Below, in pieces: positions 17,278-25,472 of a DNA stretch of 64,000 bases. The translations under genes were made by a program, and so were the position numbers. The DNA comes from Flavobacteriaceae bacterium UBA7684. GTDB taxonomy: Bacteria > Bacteroidota > Bacteroidia > Flavobacteriales > Flavobacteriaceae. The stretch is from NCBI GenBank assembly GCA_002482885.1, contig DLGW01000020.1, positions 1,409 through 65,408 of the forward strand, given 5' to 3'. The notes beneath the pieces are model-generated. The model was not told the origin of the DNA. It was given only the letters and a program-made list of their open reading frames with translations, and ran no database searches. The stretch's first letter is position 1, and each line of letters opens with the position of its first letter.

Positions 17278-17952
17278 TTACTTCAACAAATCCGGTCTTC
17301 TGTTTTTAGTATGTTCGTAGGCTTGGTCTTCGCGCCATTTTTCGATTTTGGCAAAATGACCGCTGAGTAAAACATCGGGTACTTTATGTCCTTTGTAGTC
17401 TGCTGGGCGGGTGTAAATCGGCGGTGCTAATAAATTATCTTGAAAGGAATCGGTAAGTGCCGAAGTTTCGTCACTTAAAACCCCTGGAATCAATCTGATA
17501 ATAGCATCCGAAACTACCGCGGCGGCTAATTCACCCCCCGATAAAACAAAATCACCAATAGAAATTTCTTTGGTAATGAACAAATCACGCACGCGTTGGT
17601 CTACGCCTTTGTAATGTCCACATAGAATAATGATATTTTCTAACAACGACATTTGATTTGCCATGCCTTGGTTAAAAGTGGCTCCGTCTGGAGTCATATA
17701 AATGATTTCGTCGTAAGTACGTTCACTTTTCAATTTAGTAATACAATCATCAATAGGTTCAATCATCATGACCATGCCTGCGCCACCGCCAAACTGATAA
17801 TCGTCCACGTGTTTGTATTTGTCTTTAGCGTAATCTCTTAGGTTGTGAAAGTGTACTTCTACCAAACCTTTGTCTATGGCTCTTTTTAAAATAGAAGCAT
17901 CAAAGGGACTTTTTAGCAATTCAGGAAGTACGGTAATAATGTCTATACGCAT
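17278..17952 (-). CDS. trmD: tRNA (guanine-N1)-methyltransferase TrmD
   Basis: TrmD methylates G37 of tRNAs reading CNN codons, preventing +1 frameshifts, using S-adenosylmethionine. The 224 residues match the usual length of the SPOUT catalytic domain plus tail. Visible motifs are FGGGAGMVMMIEP near residue 55, ILCGHYKGVDQRV, and IGDFVLSGGELAA with the trefoil-knot SAM pocket. The C-terminal YTRPADYKGHKVPDVLLSGH is typical. Here it is separate from rpsP, rimM and rplS, with which it is grouped in many other bacteria; a TAACTTTG box on the minus strand supports its own promoter. Confidence 0.96.
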   Translation of the reverse strand: MRIDIITVLPELLKSPFDASILKRAIDKGLVEVHFHNLRDYAKDKYKHVDDYQFGGGAGMVMMIEPIDDCITKLKSERTYDEIIYMTPDGATFNQGMANQMSLLENIIILCGHYKGVDQRVRDLFITKEISIGDFVLSGGELAAAVVSDAIIRLIPGVLSDETSALTDSFQDNLLAPPIYTRPADYKGHKVPDVLLSGHFAKIEKWREDQAYEHTKNRRPDLLK

Positions 17953-17977
17953 TTTTTGAATGATTTTGAAAAACGGT

Positions 17978-17985
17978 CAAAGTTA
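17978..17985 (-). promoter_or_regulatory. -7 box TAACTTTG upstream of trmD
   Basis: Perfect TAnnTTTG match on the minus strand, 25 bases before the trmD start. Confidence 0.5.
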
Positions 17986-18037
17986 CGAAGTAGGAAAGTT
18001 TTTTTGTAATTTGGCGCCTCAATTAAATTAAAATAAC

Positions 18038-18970
18038 ATGCAAAACGGAATTTACGCAAAGTTTAACACAACTAAAGGAGTTATACTAGTCAAACTAACA
18101 CACGATAAAACCCCAGGTACTGTGGGCAATTTTATTGGTTTAGCCGAAGGGAATTTAGAAAACAAAATTAAACCACAAGGAAAACCTTTTTATGATGGTT
18201 TAAAATTTCACCGAGTAATTCCTGATTTTATGATTCAAGGTGGATGTCCTTTAGGAACAGGTACTGGCGATCCGGGGTATAAATTTGATGATGAATTTCA
18301 TCCAGAATTAAAACACAGCGGGCCAGGTGTATTATCAATGGCAAATTCAGGGCCTGGGTCAAATGGGTCTCAATTTTTTATTACTCACGTGGAAACGGCT
18401 TGGTTAGATAATAAACATACTGTTTTTGGAAAGGTGGTTGAAGGTCAAGATATTGTGGATAGCATTGCGCAAGGCGATGTGTTGGAATCGTTAGAAATTG
18501 TAAGAGTTGGTGAAGAGGCAGAGAAATTTAACGCAATAGAAGCTTTTAGAACTTTTGAAGGTTCTAGATTAAAACGCATCGAAGAGGCTAAAGCTAAAGC
18601 AGAAGCCGAAATGGAAAAATTAGCTGCTGGTTTTCAACAAACAGAAAGTGGTTTAAGATATCAATTTATTCAAAAAGGAGCAGGTGCTCAGGCTCAAAAA
18701 GGAAAAAAAGTATCCGTACATTACAAAGGACAATTGCCTAATGGAAATGTTTTTGATTCTTCTTACAACAGAAAACAACCTATTGAATTTACGTTGGGCG
18801 TAGGACAAGTTATTGAAGGATGGGACGAAGGTATTGCGTTGTTAAAAGTAGGAGATAAAGCTCGTTTTGTAATACCATCTCATTTAGGTTACGGTTCAAG
18901 CGGAGCTGGTGGGGTAATTCCTCCGAATGCTACTTTGATTTTTGATGTAGAATTAATGGCAGTAAAATAA
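18038..18970 (+). CDS. Dual-domain peptidyl-prolyl isomerase, cyclophilin-FKBP fusion
   Basis: Two unrelated prolyl-isomerase folds lie in one 310-residue chain. Residues 1-165 are a cyclophilin (FHRVIPDFMIQGGCPLGTG, MANSGPGSNGSQFFIT, HTVFGKVVEG). Residues ~166-195 form a charged helical linker (RLKRIEEAKAKAEAEMEKL). Residues ~198-310 are an FKBP domain (KVSVHYKGQLPNGNVFDSS, GVGQVIEGWDEG, IPPNATLIFDVEL). There is no signal peptide, so it is cytoplasmic and may help folding at proline-limited steps. This domain order is known from Flavobacteriia. miaE starts 9 bases downstream, suggesting one transcript. Confidence 0.95.
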   Translation: MQNGIYAKFNTTKGVILVKLTHDKTPGTVGNFIGLAEGNLENKIKPQGKPFYDGLKFHRVIPDFMIQGGCPLGTGTGDPGYKFDDEFHPELKHSGPGVLSMANSGPGSNGSQFFITHVETAWLDNKHTVFGKVVEGQDIVDSIAQGDVLESLEIVRVGEEAEKFNAIEAFRTFEGSRLKRIEEAKAKAEAEMEKLAAGFQQTESGLRYQFIQKGAGAQAQKGKKVSVHYKGQLPNGNVFDSSYNRKQPIEFTLGVGQVIEGWDEGIALLKVGDKARFVIPSHLGYGSSGAGGVIPPNATLIFDVELMAVK

Positions 18971-18979
18971 CTTTCGATT

Positions 18980-19567
18980 ATGGCAATGTTAGGACTTAAA
19001 TTAAAAACCGATCCGTATTGGGCAAGGATTGTAAATACCAACATAGAAGAGGTTTTAACAGACCACGCTTGGTGTGAACAAAAAGCAGCCACTAACGCCA
19101 TTACCATGATTACCTATAATTCGGAATATACCGATTTGGTAACCGAATTATTAACCATTGCTAAAGAAGAATTAGAGCATTTTGAACAAGTGCACAATTT
19201 GATTAAACAACGTGGGTTTACTTTAGGCAGGGAACGCAAAGACCATTATGTAAATGAATTGTTTAAATTCATGAAAAAAGATGGAAGCAGAACCGACGCC
19301 TTGGTGGATCGATTGCTTTTTTCAGCCATGATTGAAGCTCGTAGTTGCGAACGTTTTAAGGTATTGTTCGAAAATATTAAAGATCCAGAATTGGTTACTT
19401 TTTATAAAGAATTGATGATTAGCGAAGCAGGACATTACACCACTTTTTTAGGATTTGCCCGAAAATATGGCGATGAAAAAAAGGTAAACCAACGTTGGGA
19501 AGAATGGCTGCAATTTGAAGGTGATTTAATCACCAATTATGGCAAAAAAGAAACTATACATGGTTAA
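18980..19567 (+). CDS. miaE: tRNA-(ms2io6A)-hydroxylase MiaE-like
   Basis: MiaE is a non-heme diiron monooxygenase that hydroxylates the isopentenyl group of ms2i6A37 in tRNA. The 195 residues form a four-helix ferritin-like bundle with ligands visible as E33, E64-x-x-H67 (KEELEHFEQVH), E119 (IEARSCERF) and E149-x-x-H152 (SEAGHYTTF). Length agrees with the family. It starts 9 bases after the PPIase fusion and is followed by a strong terminator. The modification chemistry is inferred from the family. Confidence 0.92.
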   Translation: MAMLGLKLKTDPYWARIVNTNIEEVLTDHAWCEQKAATNAITMITYNSEYTDLVTELLTIAKEELEHFEQVHNLIKQRGFTLGRERKDHYVNELFKFMKKDGSRTDALVDRLLFSAMIEARSCERFKVLFENIKDPELVTFYKELMISEAGHYTTFLGFARKYGDEKKVNQRWEEWLQFEGDLITNYGKKETIHG

Positions 19568-19571
19568 AAAC

Positions 19572-19605
19572 AAAAATCCCGTTCGCCAAGCGAACGGGAT
19601 TTTTT
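19572..19605 (+). terminator. Intrinsic terminator after miaE
   Basis: Perfect stem ATCCCGTTCGC (19576-19586) / GCGAACGGGAT (19590-19600), loop caa, with A-rich left and T-rich right flanks; it can serve both directions. Confidence 0.9.
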
Positions 19606-19663
19606 ATTTAGATTAAGAAAGGTAAATCAATTCACCATTCACCATTCATAATTCATTATTAAT

Positions 19664-20980
19664 TTAGTATCTGTAATACTCCGGTTTGTAAGGACCTTGA
19701 ACTTCTACGCCAATATAAGCCGCTTGGTCTGGTCTTAAAACTTCCAATTCAACACCTAATTTTTCTAAGTGTAAAAAAGCAACTTTTTCATCTAAATGTT
19801 TAGGTAACATGTACACTTCGTTTTTGTAAGCCGCGCTGTTATTCCACAATTCAATTTGAGCTAAAGTTTGGTTAGTGAATGAATTACTCATTACAAAACT
19901 TGGGTGACCTGTAGCACAACCTAAGTTTACTAAACGACCTTCGGCTAAGATTAAAATGTCTTTTCCAGCGATAGTGTATTTATCTACTTGCGGTTTGATT
20001 TCAACTTTGGAAGCACCGTGGTTTTTGTTTAACCAAGCCATGTCGATTTCGTTATCAAAGTGTCCGATGTTACAAACGATAGTTTTGTCTTTCATTTTTT
20101 CGAAATGACTTCCTAAAACAATGTCTTTATTACCTGTGGTAGTAATAATAATATCAGCAGTTTTGATTACTGTATCTAATTTTTTTACTTCAAAACCGTC
20201 CATAGCTGCTTGTAAAGCACAGATAGGGTCAATTTCAGTAACCGTTACAATAGAACCTGCTCCACGGAAAGAAGCTGCAGTACCTTTACCTACGTCACCA
20301 TATCCACAAACAATCACTCTTTTACCCGCCAACATAATATCGGTTGCTCTACGAACTGCATCAACTGCTGATTCTTTACATCCGTATTTGTTGTCAAATT
20401 TGGATTTAGTTACTGAGTCATTTACGTTAATAGCAGGCATGTGTAAAGTTCCGTTTTTCATTCTTTCGTATAAACGGTGTACACCAGTAGTGGTTTCTTC
20501 TGATAAGCCTTTAATGCCATCAATTAATTCTGGAAAACGGTCAAAAACCATGTTGGTTAAATCGCCACCATCATCTAAAATCATGTTTAATGGTTTTCTG
20601 TCTTCTCCAAAAAATAAAGTTTGTTCAATACACCAGTCAAAATCTTCTTCGTTTAAGCCTTTCCAAGCGTAAACAGGAATCCCAGCAGCAGCAATAGCAG
20701 CAGCAGCGTGATCTTGTGTAGAAAAAATATTACAAGAGCTCCAAGTAACCTCGGCTCCTAAAGCTTTTAAAGTTTCAATTAAAACCGCTGTTTGAATAGT
20801 CATGTGTAAACATCCAGCAATTCTTGCTCCTTTTAAAGGTTGGCTTGCGCCATATTCGGCTCTTAAGGCCATTAAGCCTGGCATTTCAGCTTCAGCTAAT
20901 TCAATTTCTTTTCTACCCCAAGCAGCTAACGAAATGTCTTTTACTTTAAAGGGAACGTAAGGGATGGTTTTAGTACTCAT
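19664..20980 (-). CDS. ahcY: Adenosylhomocysteinase (SAH hydrolase)
   Basis: The enzyme splits S-adenosylhomocysteine into adenosine and homocysteine with a tightly bound NAD, clearing the inhibitory by-product of methyl transfer. The 438 residues include GCLHMTIQTAVLIETLKALG near residue 57, the NAD-binding Rossmann motif VCGYGDVGKGTA near residue 220, and the C-terminal GPYKPEYYRY with the conserved Lys and Tyr that contact NAD of the partner subunit. All key segments are present. A TAATTTTG box upstream supports a dedicated promoter. No SAH riboswitch was recognised in the short leader. Confidence 0.98.
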   Translation of the reverse strand: MSTKTIPYVPFKVKDISLAAWGRKEIELAEAEMPGLMALRAEYGASQPLKGARIAGCLHMTIQTAVLIETLKALGAEVTWSSCNIFSTQDHAAAAIAAAGIPVYAWKGLNEEDFDWCIEQTLFFGEDRKPLNMILDDGGDLTNMVFDRFPELIDGIKGLSEETTTGVHRLYERMKNGTLHMPAINVNDSVTKSKFDNKYGCKESAVDAVRRATDIMLAGKRVIVCGYGDVGKGTAASFRGAGSIVTVTEIDPICALQAAMDGFEVKKLDTVIKTADIIITTTGNKDIVLGSHFEKMKDKTIVCNIGHFDNEIDMAWLNKNHGASKVEIKPQVDKYTIAGKDILILAEGRLVNLGCATGHPSFVMSNSFTNQTLAQIELWNNSAAYKNEVYMLPKHLDEKVAFLHLEKLGVELEVLRPDQAAYIGVEVQGPYKPEYYRY

Positions 20981-21004
20981 AAGGTGTAATAAATTTTAGG
21001 TGAG

Positions 21005-21012
21005 CAAAATTA
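21005..21012 (-). promoter_or_regulatory. -7 box TAATTTTG upstream of ahcY
   Basis: Perfect TAnnTTTG match on the minus strand, 24 bases before the ahcY start. Confidence 0.5.
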
Positions 21013-21098
21013 GGAATTTTGTTTGGTAAATGATTGATTTTATATGTTTTATTGTGATTTGTTTACTGTTTTTTAGATGTTTACTAAGCTAAACTTTC

Positions 21099-21106
21099 TA
21101 TTTTTG
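21099..21106 (+). promoter_or_regulatory. -7 box TATTTTTG upstream of gldB
   Basis: Perfect TAnnTTTG match, 28 bases before the gldB start. Confidence 0.5.
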
Positions 21107-21134
21107 CATCACTCATTTTACAAAAATATGGAAT

Positions 21135-22094
21135 ATGAATAGCAAATGGCTTTGTTTTTTTTTAATGATTCCTTTACTTTTTTCATGTAAAAAAGAAAAT
21201 AAAATTAAAGAAGAAGTGGCGGAAATTCCCGTGGCTTTTACCATTGAACGATTTGATAAAGCTTTTTACGAAACACCGGTGGAACAGTTCCAAGAGTTAA
21301 AAGCCAAGTATCCTTATTTTTTTCCAGCAGGTGTTCCTGATACTTTGTGGACGAATAGAATACAACATCCACTGTACCGAGAGCTGTATCAAGAAGTGCA
21401 AAAACAGTTTCCAAACAATCAATTTTTAGAATCTGAATTAAGCACTTTGTTTAAACACATAAGGTATTATTTTCCGGATTTAAAAACGCCTAAAGTAAAC
21501 ACATTGATTTCCGAAATGGATTACGAAAGCAAAGCGGTGTATACCGATAGCCTTGTTATCATTTCTTTAGATATGTATTTGGGAAAAAATCATCGTTTTT
21601 ATGAATTTCCTGAATATTTAAAACAAAATTTTGAGCCAGTCCAAATCACGCAAGATGTTGTGGCTGATTTTTATCTTAGAAAAGCTAAAAAATCTACCGA
21701 TAAATCGTTTTTATCACAAATGGTTTACGAAGGCAAAGGTTTATATCTAAAAGAATTGTTAATTCCAAAGTCGACAGATGCCGAAAGAATCGGTTATACC
21801 AATGAGCAAATTGCTTGGTGTTTAGACAACGAAATATATATGTGGGAATATTTTGTAGAACGTAAAATGCTGTACGACACTGATAATAATTTATCCAGAC
21901 GATTTATATATCCCGCTCCTTTTTCTAAGTTTTATTTAGAATTCGATAACGAAACACCAGGAAGAGTTGGAGCTTGGATAGGTTGGCAAATTGTACGTTC
22001 TTATATGAAAAATAATGAAGTAACTTTGCAGCAAATGTTAGATACCGACGAAAAAGAATTATTTTTAAAGTCTAAATACAAACCAAAAAAATAA
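21135..22094 (+). CDS. gldB: Gliding motility lipoprotein GldB
   Basis: GldB is a cell-envelope lipoprotein required for gliding in Flavobacterium johnsoniae. The 319-residue protein begins with a lipoprotein signal (WLCFFLMIPLLFSCKKENK) with the lipidated cysteine at position 17. Family segments include IERFDKAFYETP, KAKYPYFFPAGVPDTLW and the C-terminal FDNETPGRVGAWIGWQIV, which recalls gluzincin-like folds. I place the start at 21135, the only Met giving the lipobox at the right depth. gldC follows 6 bases later. Confidence 0.95.
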   Translation: MNSKWLCFFLMIPLLFSCKKENKIKEEVAEIPVAFTIERFDKAFYETPVEQFQELKAKYPYFFPAGVPDTLWTNRIQHPLYRELYQEVQKQFPNNQFLESELSTLFKHIRYYFPDLKTPKVNTLISEMDYESKAVYTDSLVIISLDMYLGKNHRFYEFPEYLKQNFEPVQITQDVVADFYLRKAKKSTDKSFLSQMVYEGKGLYLKELLIPKSTDAERIGYTNEQIAWCLDNEIYMWEYFVERKMLYDTDNNLSRRFIYPAPFSKFYLEFDNETPGRVGAWIGWQIVRSYMKNNEVTLQQMLDTDEKELFLKSKYKPKK

Positions 22095-22100
22095 AACATC

Positions 22101-22430
22101 ATGCAGTCCGAAATCAAAATCACCGTCACTTTAGACGATAATAAAATTCCAGAAAAATTAAGTTGGACTGCCCCCGATGGAGGCATTAACGATGAGGAAT
22201 CTAAAGCGTTAATGCTGGCTGTTTGGGACTCTGCCCAAAAAGAAGCTTTACGCATTGATTTATGGACTAAAGACATGCCTGTAGACGAAATGAAATTATT
22301 TTTTCATCAAACCTTGGTAAGTATGTCCGAAACTTTTATGCGTGCTACGGGTGATGAAAAAATGACCGAAACCATGAAGGATTTTGCTGCGTATTTTGCC
22401 GATAAATTGAATTTGTTGGATAATAACTAG
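22101..22430 (+). CDS. gldC: Gliding motility protein GldC
   Basis: GldC is a small cytoplasmic protein needed for efficient gliding in F. johnsoniae; its biochemical role is unknown. The 109 residues show the family pattern: IKITVTLDDNKIPEKLSW, then WTAPDGG and DSAQKEALRIDLWTKDMPVD, then a long C-terminal helix (ETMKDFAAYFADKLNLL). It directly follows gldB, as in other flavobacteria. It converges with engB, ending 2 bases before that gene's stop, with almost no space for a terminator. Confidence 0.95.
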   Translation: MQSEIKITVTLDDNKIPEKLSWTAPDGGINDEESKALMLAVWDSAQKEALRIDLWTKDMPVDEMKLFFHQTLVSMSETFMRATGDEKMTETMKDFAAYFADKLNLLDNN

Positions 22431-22431
22431 T

Positions 22432-23040
22432 TTAAGAACTAAAAATCTCCGTGTTCAATTGGTCTATATAGGCTAGTAAATCTTCTTTTCCCGTTTCTTC
22501 GGTAGATGAGGTTACAAAATACGGAGGCATTTCTGCCCAATCCGTAGCCAATAAATGTTTGGTGTAGTTACTTACGTGATTGTTTACTTTGGTTTTTCCA
22601 ATTTTATCAGCTTTAGTAAACACGATGCAAAAAGGAATTTCGCTTTCGCCTAAGTAGGCTAAAAAGTCTAAATCAATTTCTTGAGGTTCGTGTCTGATAT
22701 CAATTAAAACAAAGGCGCAAACCAGTTGTTCTCTTTTTTCGAAATAATCGGTAATAAACTGCTGAAAAGTGTTTTTGGTTTTTTTGGAAACCTTAGCATA
22801 TCCGTAACCCGGTAAATCTACCAAAAACCAATTTTTATTGATCTTAAAATGATTAATTAACTGTGTTTTTCCAGGTCTTGCAGAGGTTTTTGCCAAACTT
22901 TTGCGTTCGGTTAGCATATTGATTAACGACGATTTACCTACATTGGAACGACCAATAAAAGCATATTCAGGAATGCGTTCCGCAGGACATTTGGAAACGT
23001 CAGAATTACTAATTACAAATTCGGCACTGGTTATTTTCAT
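22432..23040 (-). CDS. engB: Ribosome biogenesis GTPase EngB/YsxC (YihA)
   Basis: A TRAFAC GTPase involved in large-subunit ribosome assembly. The 202 residues carry G1 GRSNVGKSS near residue 30, G3 DLPGYGYAKV, and G4 FTKADK, with the expected Thr-rich switch (RPGKTQLINHF). Length matches the single-domain family. The alpha/beta hydrolase gene lies 23 bases upstream on the same strand, so engB is probably the second gene of a two-gene transcript driven from 23859-23866. Confidence 0.96.
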   Translation of the reverse strand: MKITSAEFVISNSDVSKCPAERIPEYAFIGRSNVGKSSLINMLTERKSLAKTSARPGKTQLINHFKINKNWFLVDLPGYGYAKVSKKTKNTFQQFITDYFEKREQLVCAFVLIDIRHEPQEIDLDFLAYLGESEIPFCIVFTKADKIGKTKVNNHVSNYTKHLLATDWAEMPPYFVTSSTEETGKEDLLAYIDQLNTEIFSS

Positions 23041-23063
23041 GGTAAATTAAAATAAAAAAAGGC

Positions 23064-23831
23064 TTATTTAAGCCCTTTCTTGTTAAGCCATTCTTCCAAA
23101 TGGGCGTTGAATTCATCGGGGTGTTCCATCATAGGAGCGTGCCCACATTTGTCAATCCAATACAATTCGGAATTCGGTAATAATCTATGGAATTCTTCTG
23201 CCACTTCGGGTGGAGTGACTTTATCATTTCTTCCCCAAATGATGCAAGTTGGTGTGTGCATTTTAGGTAAGTCTTTCGCCATGTTATGTCTGATGGCACT
23301 TTTGGCAATGGTTAAAGTTTTAATCAACTTTAATCGGTCGTTAGCCATTTCGTATACTTCGTCAACAATTTCTTTGCTGGCTACTTTAGGGTCGTAAAAA
23401 ACTTCTTCGGCCTTTTTTTGAATGTAATCGTAATCACCTCTGCGTGGGTAACTGTCTCCCATGGCATTTTCATACAAACCACTACTTCCGGTAATTACTA
23501 AACCCGCTACTTTTTCGGGGTACATTTTAGTGTGGTATAAAGCAATATGTCCGCCTAAAGAATTTCCTAACAAAATAACTTGATCTAGTTCTTTATAAGT
23601 GATAAAATCCTTAACGTATTTGGCAAAGCTTTTTACGTTGGTTTTTAAAATATTCATAGAATAAATAGGCAATTCAGGAATAATTACTTTGTATCCTTTT
23701 TGGGGTAAGTAATTGGCAACTCCGTCAAAATTACTGAGTCCGCCCATCAATCCGTGTAGGATTATAACGGGGGTTCCTTCGCCTTTTTCTATGTAATTGT
23801 ATTTATTGTCTTTTTTAAAGAACGGATTCAT
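23064..23831 (-). CDS. Alpha/beta-fold hydrolase
   Basis: The 255-residue protein has a full alpha/beta-hydrolase core: oxyanion segment HGLMGGLSNF near residue 25, nucleophile elbow GNSLGGH (Ser of the triad), acid in WGRNDKVTP, and histidine in KCGHAPMMEHP near the C-terminus. No signal peptide is seen, so it is cytoplasmic. It falls in the broad MhpC/esterase group and its substrate cannot be read from the sequence. It precedes engB by 23 bases; the pairing is common in Flavobacteriia but gives no functional clue. Confidence 0.88.
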   Translation of the reverse strand: MNPFFKKDNKYNYIEKGEGTPVIILHGLMGGLSNFDGVANYLPQKGYKVIIPELPIYSMNILKTNVKSFAKYVKDFITYKELDQVILLGNSLGGHIALYHTKMYPEKVAGLVITGSSGLYENAMGDSYPRRGDYDYIQKKAEEVFYDPKVASKEIVDEVYEMANDRLKLIKTLTIAKSAIRHNMAKDLPKMHTPTCIIWGRNDKVTPPEVAEEFHRLLPNSELYWIDKCGHAPMMEHPDEFNAHLEEWLNKKGLK

Positions 23832-23858
23832 CAGTGATTAGTTGTTTCTAAGTGCGCA

Positions 23859-23866
23859 CAAATATA
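23859..23866 (-). promoter_or_regulatory. -7 box TATATTTG upstream of the hydrolase-engB pair
   Basis: Perfect TAnnTTTG match on the minus strand, 27 bases before the hydrolase start. Confidence 0.5.
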
Positions 23867-24010
23867 CTATTTTATGTGTATTACCCTAAAAAAACCTAAA
23901 AAACCCTTCAAAAAAAATCTAAAATTCAGCGAATTAAATTGCTTTAAAACTAATGGTTTAGTGCGGGGTTAAAGTAGATATAAACAACTCAATATTAAAA
24001 CATCCGCCAA

Positions 24011-24071
24011 GTGGCTTAGGGTGGTAAAACTTATCAACAAAGTGGGGTAAAGTGGTAAAATGTGGTAAAAA
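24011..24071 (+). promoter_or_regulatory. MraZ-type operator: five GTGG boxes, ~10-bp period
   Basis: GTGG begins at 24011, 24021, 24042, 24052 and 24062. Four of the boxes continue as GTGGTAAA or GTGGGGTAAA. Neighbouring boxes are 10 bp apart, with one box missing near 24031. MraZ in other bacteria binds short direct repeats with helical spacing (TGGG-type in E. coli, AAAGTG-type in mycoplasmas), so this is very likely the autoregulatory site controlling the dcw cluster. It sits where the -33 element would be. Confidence 0.82.
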
Positions 24072-24077
24072 TCTATC

Positions 24078-24085
24078 TATATTTG
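24078..24085 (+). promoter_or_regulatory. -7 box TATATTTG of the dcw cluster promoter
   Basis: Perfect TAnnTTTG match just downstream of the MraZ boxes. It places the transcript start near 24090, which excludes an in-frame GTG at 24062 as the mraZ start. Confidence 0.65.
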
Positions 24086-24112
24086 CTATGTTTCAATAAA
24101 ACAATAATTGAT

Positions 24113-24571
24113 TTGGATCCGATAATTGGTACATACGACTGCAAGGTCGACGCAAAAGGGAGGTTGATGATACCGGTTTCCTTAAAAAAACAGCTCTCCG
24201 ACAGCATTAAGGAAGGTTTTGTTTTGAAGCGTTCTGTATTTCAAAAATGTTTGGAATTGTATCCTATGAGTGAATGGAATGCAGAGGTGCAAAAAATCAA
24301 TAAGTTGAACAGGTATGTAAAAAAGAATAACGACTTCATTCGTTTGTTTATGGCGGGTGTGCGTATGATTGAAATTGATGATGCAGGCCGTTTGTTGGTT
24401 CCTAAAGATTTAGCGCTATTGGCTAATATAAGTAAGGATGTGGTGTTGAGTTCTGCGGTAAGTTATATAGAAGTTTGGGACAAAACCTTGTATGAACAAT
24501 CTATTTCGGCTTCGGCAGAAGACTTTAGTTCTTTAGCGGAAGAAGTGATGGGAGGTATAGATATCGAATAA
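24113..24571 (+). CDS. mraZ: Transcriptional regulator MraZ
   Basis: MraZ is a ring-forming DNA-binding protein that represses its own dcw operon. Two SpoVT/AbrB-like repeats are visible, each with the family signature: GTYDCKVDAKGRLMIP near the N-terminus and IEIDDAGRLLVPKDL near residue 85. I start at TTG 24113, giving 152 residues and the usual short leader before the first repeat. The frame is open to a GTG at 24062, but that codon lies inside the operator. rsmH starts 2 bases after the stop. Confidence 0.92.
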   Translation: MDPIIGTYDCKVDAKGRLMIPVSLKKQLSDSIKEGFVLKRSVFQKCLELYPMSEWNAEVQKINKLNRYVKKNNDFIRLFMAGVRMIEIDDAGRLLVPKDLALLANISKDVVLSSAVSYIEVWDKTLYEQSISASAEDFSSLAEEVMGGIDIE

Positions 24572-24573
24572 TT

Positions 24574-25470
24574 ATGGAGTATCACGTACCTGTTTTGTTA
24601 AAAGAATCGGTGGATGGATTAAATATTAATCCTGATGGAATATATGTAGATGTCACTTTTGGTGGCGGTGGGCATTCTAAAGAAATACTTAGTCGATTAA
24701 GTGCAAAAGGAAAGTTGTTTGCTTTTGATCAAGATGAAGATGCGGTAAATAATAAATTGAATGACGAGCGTTTTGTGTTAATCGAAGAAAATTTTAGATA
24801 CATCAAACGTTTTTTAAGATTTCATGGTATTAAAAAGGTAGATGGAATTTTAGCAGATTTAGGGGTTTCTTCTCATCAATTTGATGTGCCAGAACGAGGC
24901 TTTTCTACCCGATTTGATTCGGAATTAGATATGAGAATGACACAACGAAATGATTTAACCGCAGGAAAAATCATTAACGAATATGCCGAAGCCGATTTGC
25001 GTAGGGTGTTAAAAGAGTACGGAGAAGTAGACAATGCGCACGGAATTATGGTGGCTATTTCTAAAGCCAGAAATATAGAGCCCATCACCAATACCGCTCA
25101 ATTAAAAACGGTTTTAGATCGTTTTTTACCACCCAATAAAATCAACAAAATCATGGCTCAGATTTATCAGGCCTTAAGGATAGAAGTGAATCAAGAAATT
25201 CAAGTATTGAAGGAATTTTTAGAACAAACTCCAGAGTTGTTAAATGCAGGTGGAAGATTAAGTGTGATTTCTTACCATTCGTTAGAGGATCGATTAGTAA
25301 AAAGATATATGAGAGACGGCATGTTCGAAGGAGAGCCCGAAAAAGACGTGTTCGGAAACATCGATGTTCCGTTTAAAAAGTCTGGAGGATTGATTATACC
25401 AACCGAATCTGAAATAAAAATAAACAATCGTGCACGTAGCGCTAAACTAAGAATCGCTGAAAAAATATAA
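24574..25470 (+). CDS. rsmH: 16S rRNA (cytosine-1402-N4)-methyltransferase RsmH
   Basis: RsmH methylates N4 of C1402 in the 16S decoding centre using S-adenosylmethionine. The 298 residues include HVPVLLKESVDGL at the start, the SAM-binding VDVTFGGGGHSKEIL near residue 28, ILADLGVSSHQFD, and the C-terminal ISYHSLEDRLVKRY and NNRARSAKLRIAEK. This is the family's usual length and layout. It is the second gene of the dcw cluster, tightly packed between mraZ and ftsL. Confidence 0.98.
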   Translation: MEYHVPVLLKESVDGLNINPDGIYVDVTFGGGGHSKEILSRLSAKGKLFAFDQDEDAVNNKLNDERFVLIEENFRYIKRFLRFHGIKKVDGILADLGVSSHQFDVPERGFSTRFDSELDMRMTQRNDLTAGKIINEYAEADLRRVLKEYGEVDNAHGIMVAISKARNIEPITNTAQLKTVLDRFLPPNKINKIMAQIYQALRIEVNQEIQVLKEFLEQTPELLNAGGRLSVISYHSLEDRLVKRYMRDGMFEGEPEKDVFGNIDVPFKKSGGLIIPTESEIKINNRARSAKLRIAEKI

Positions 25471-25472
25471 CC

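Noticed and set aside
20121..20672. 183-codon open frame antisense to ahcY
   Set aside because: It lies entirely within a certain gene on the other strand, has no recognisable protein features and reflects the codon pattern of ahcY.
20981..21134. SAH or SAM riboswitch upstream of ahcY
   Set aside because: The leader is only ~20 bases after the -7 box and holds no structured element that I can recognise.
24062..24112. N-terminal extension of mraZ from a GTG at 24062
   Set aside because: The codon lies inside the operator and upstream of the -7 box, so it would not be in the transcript.
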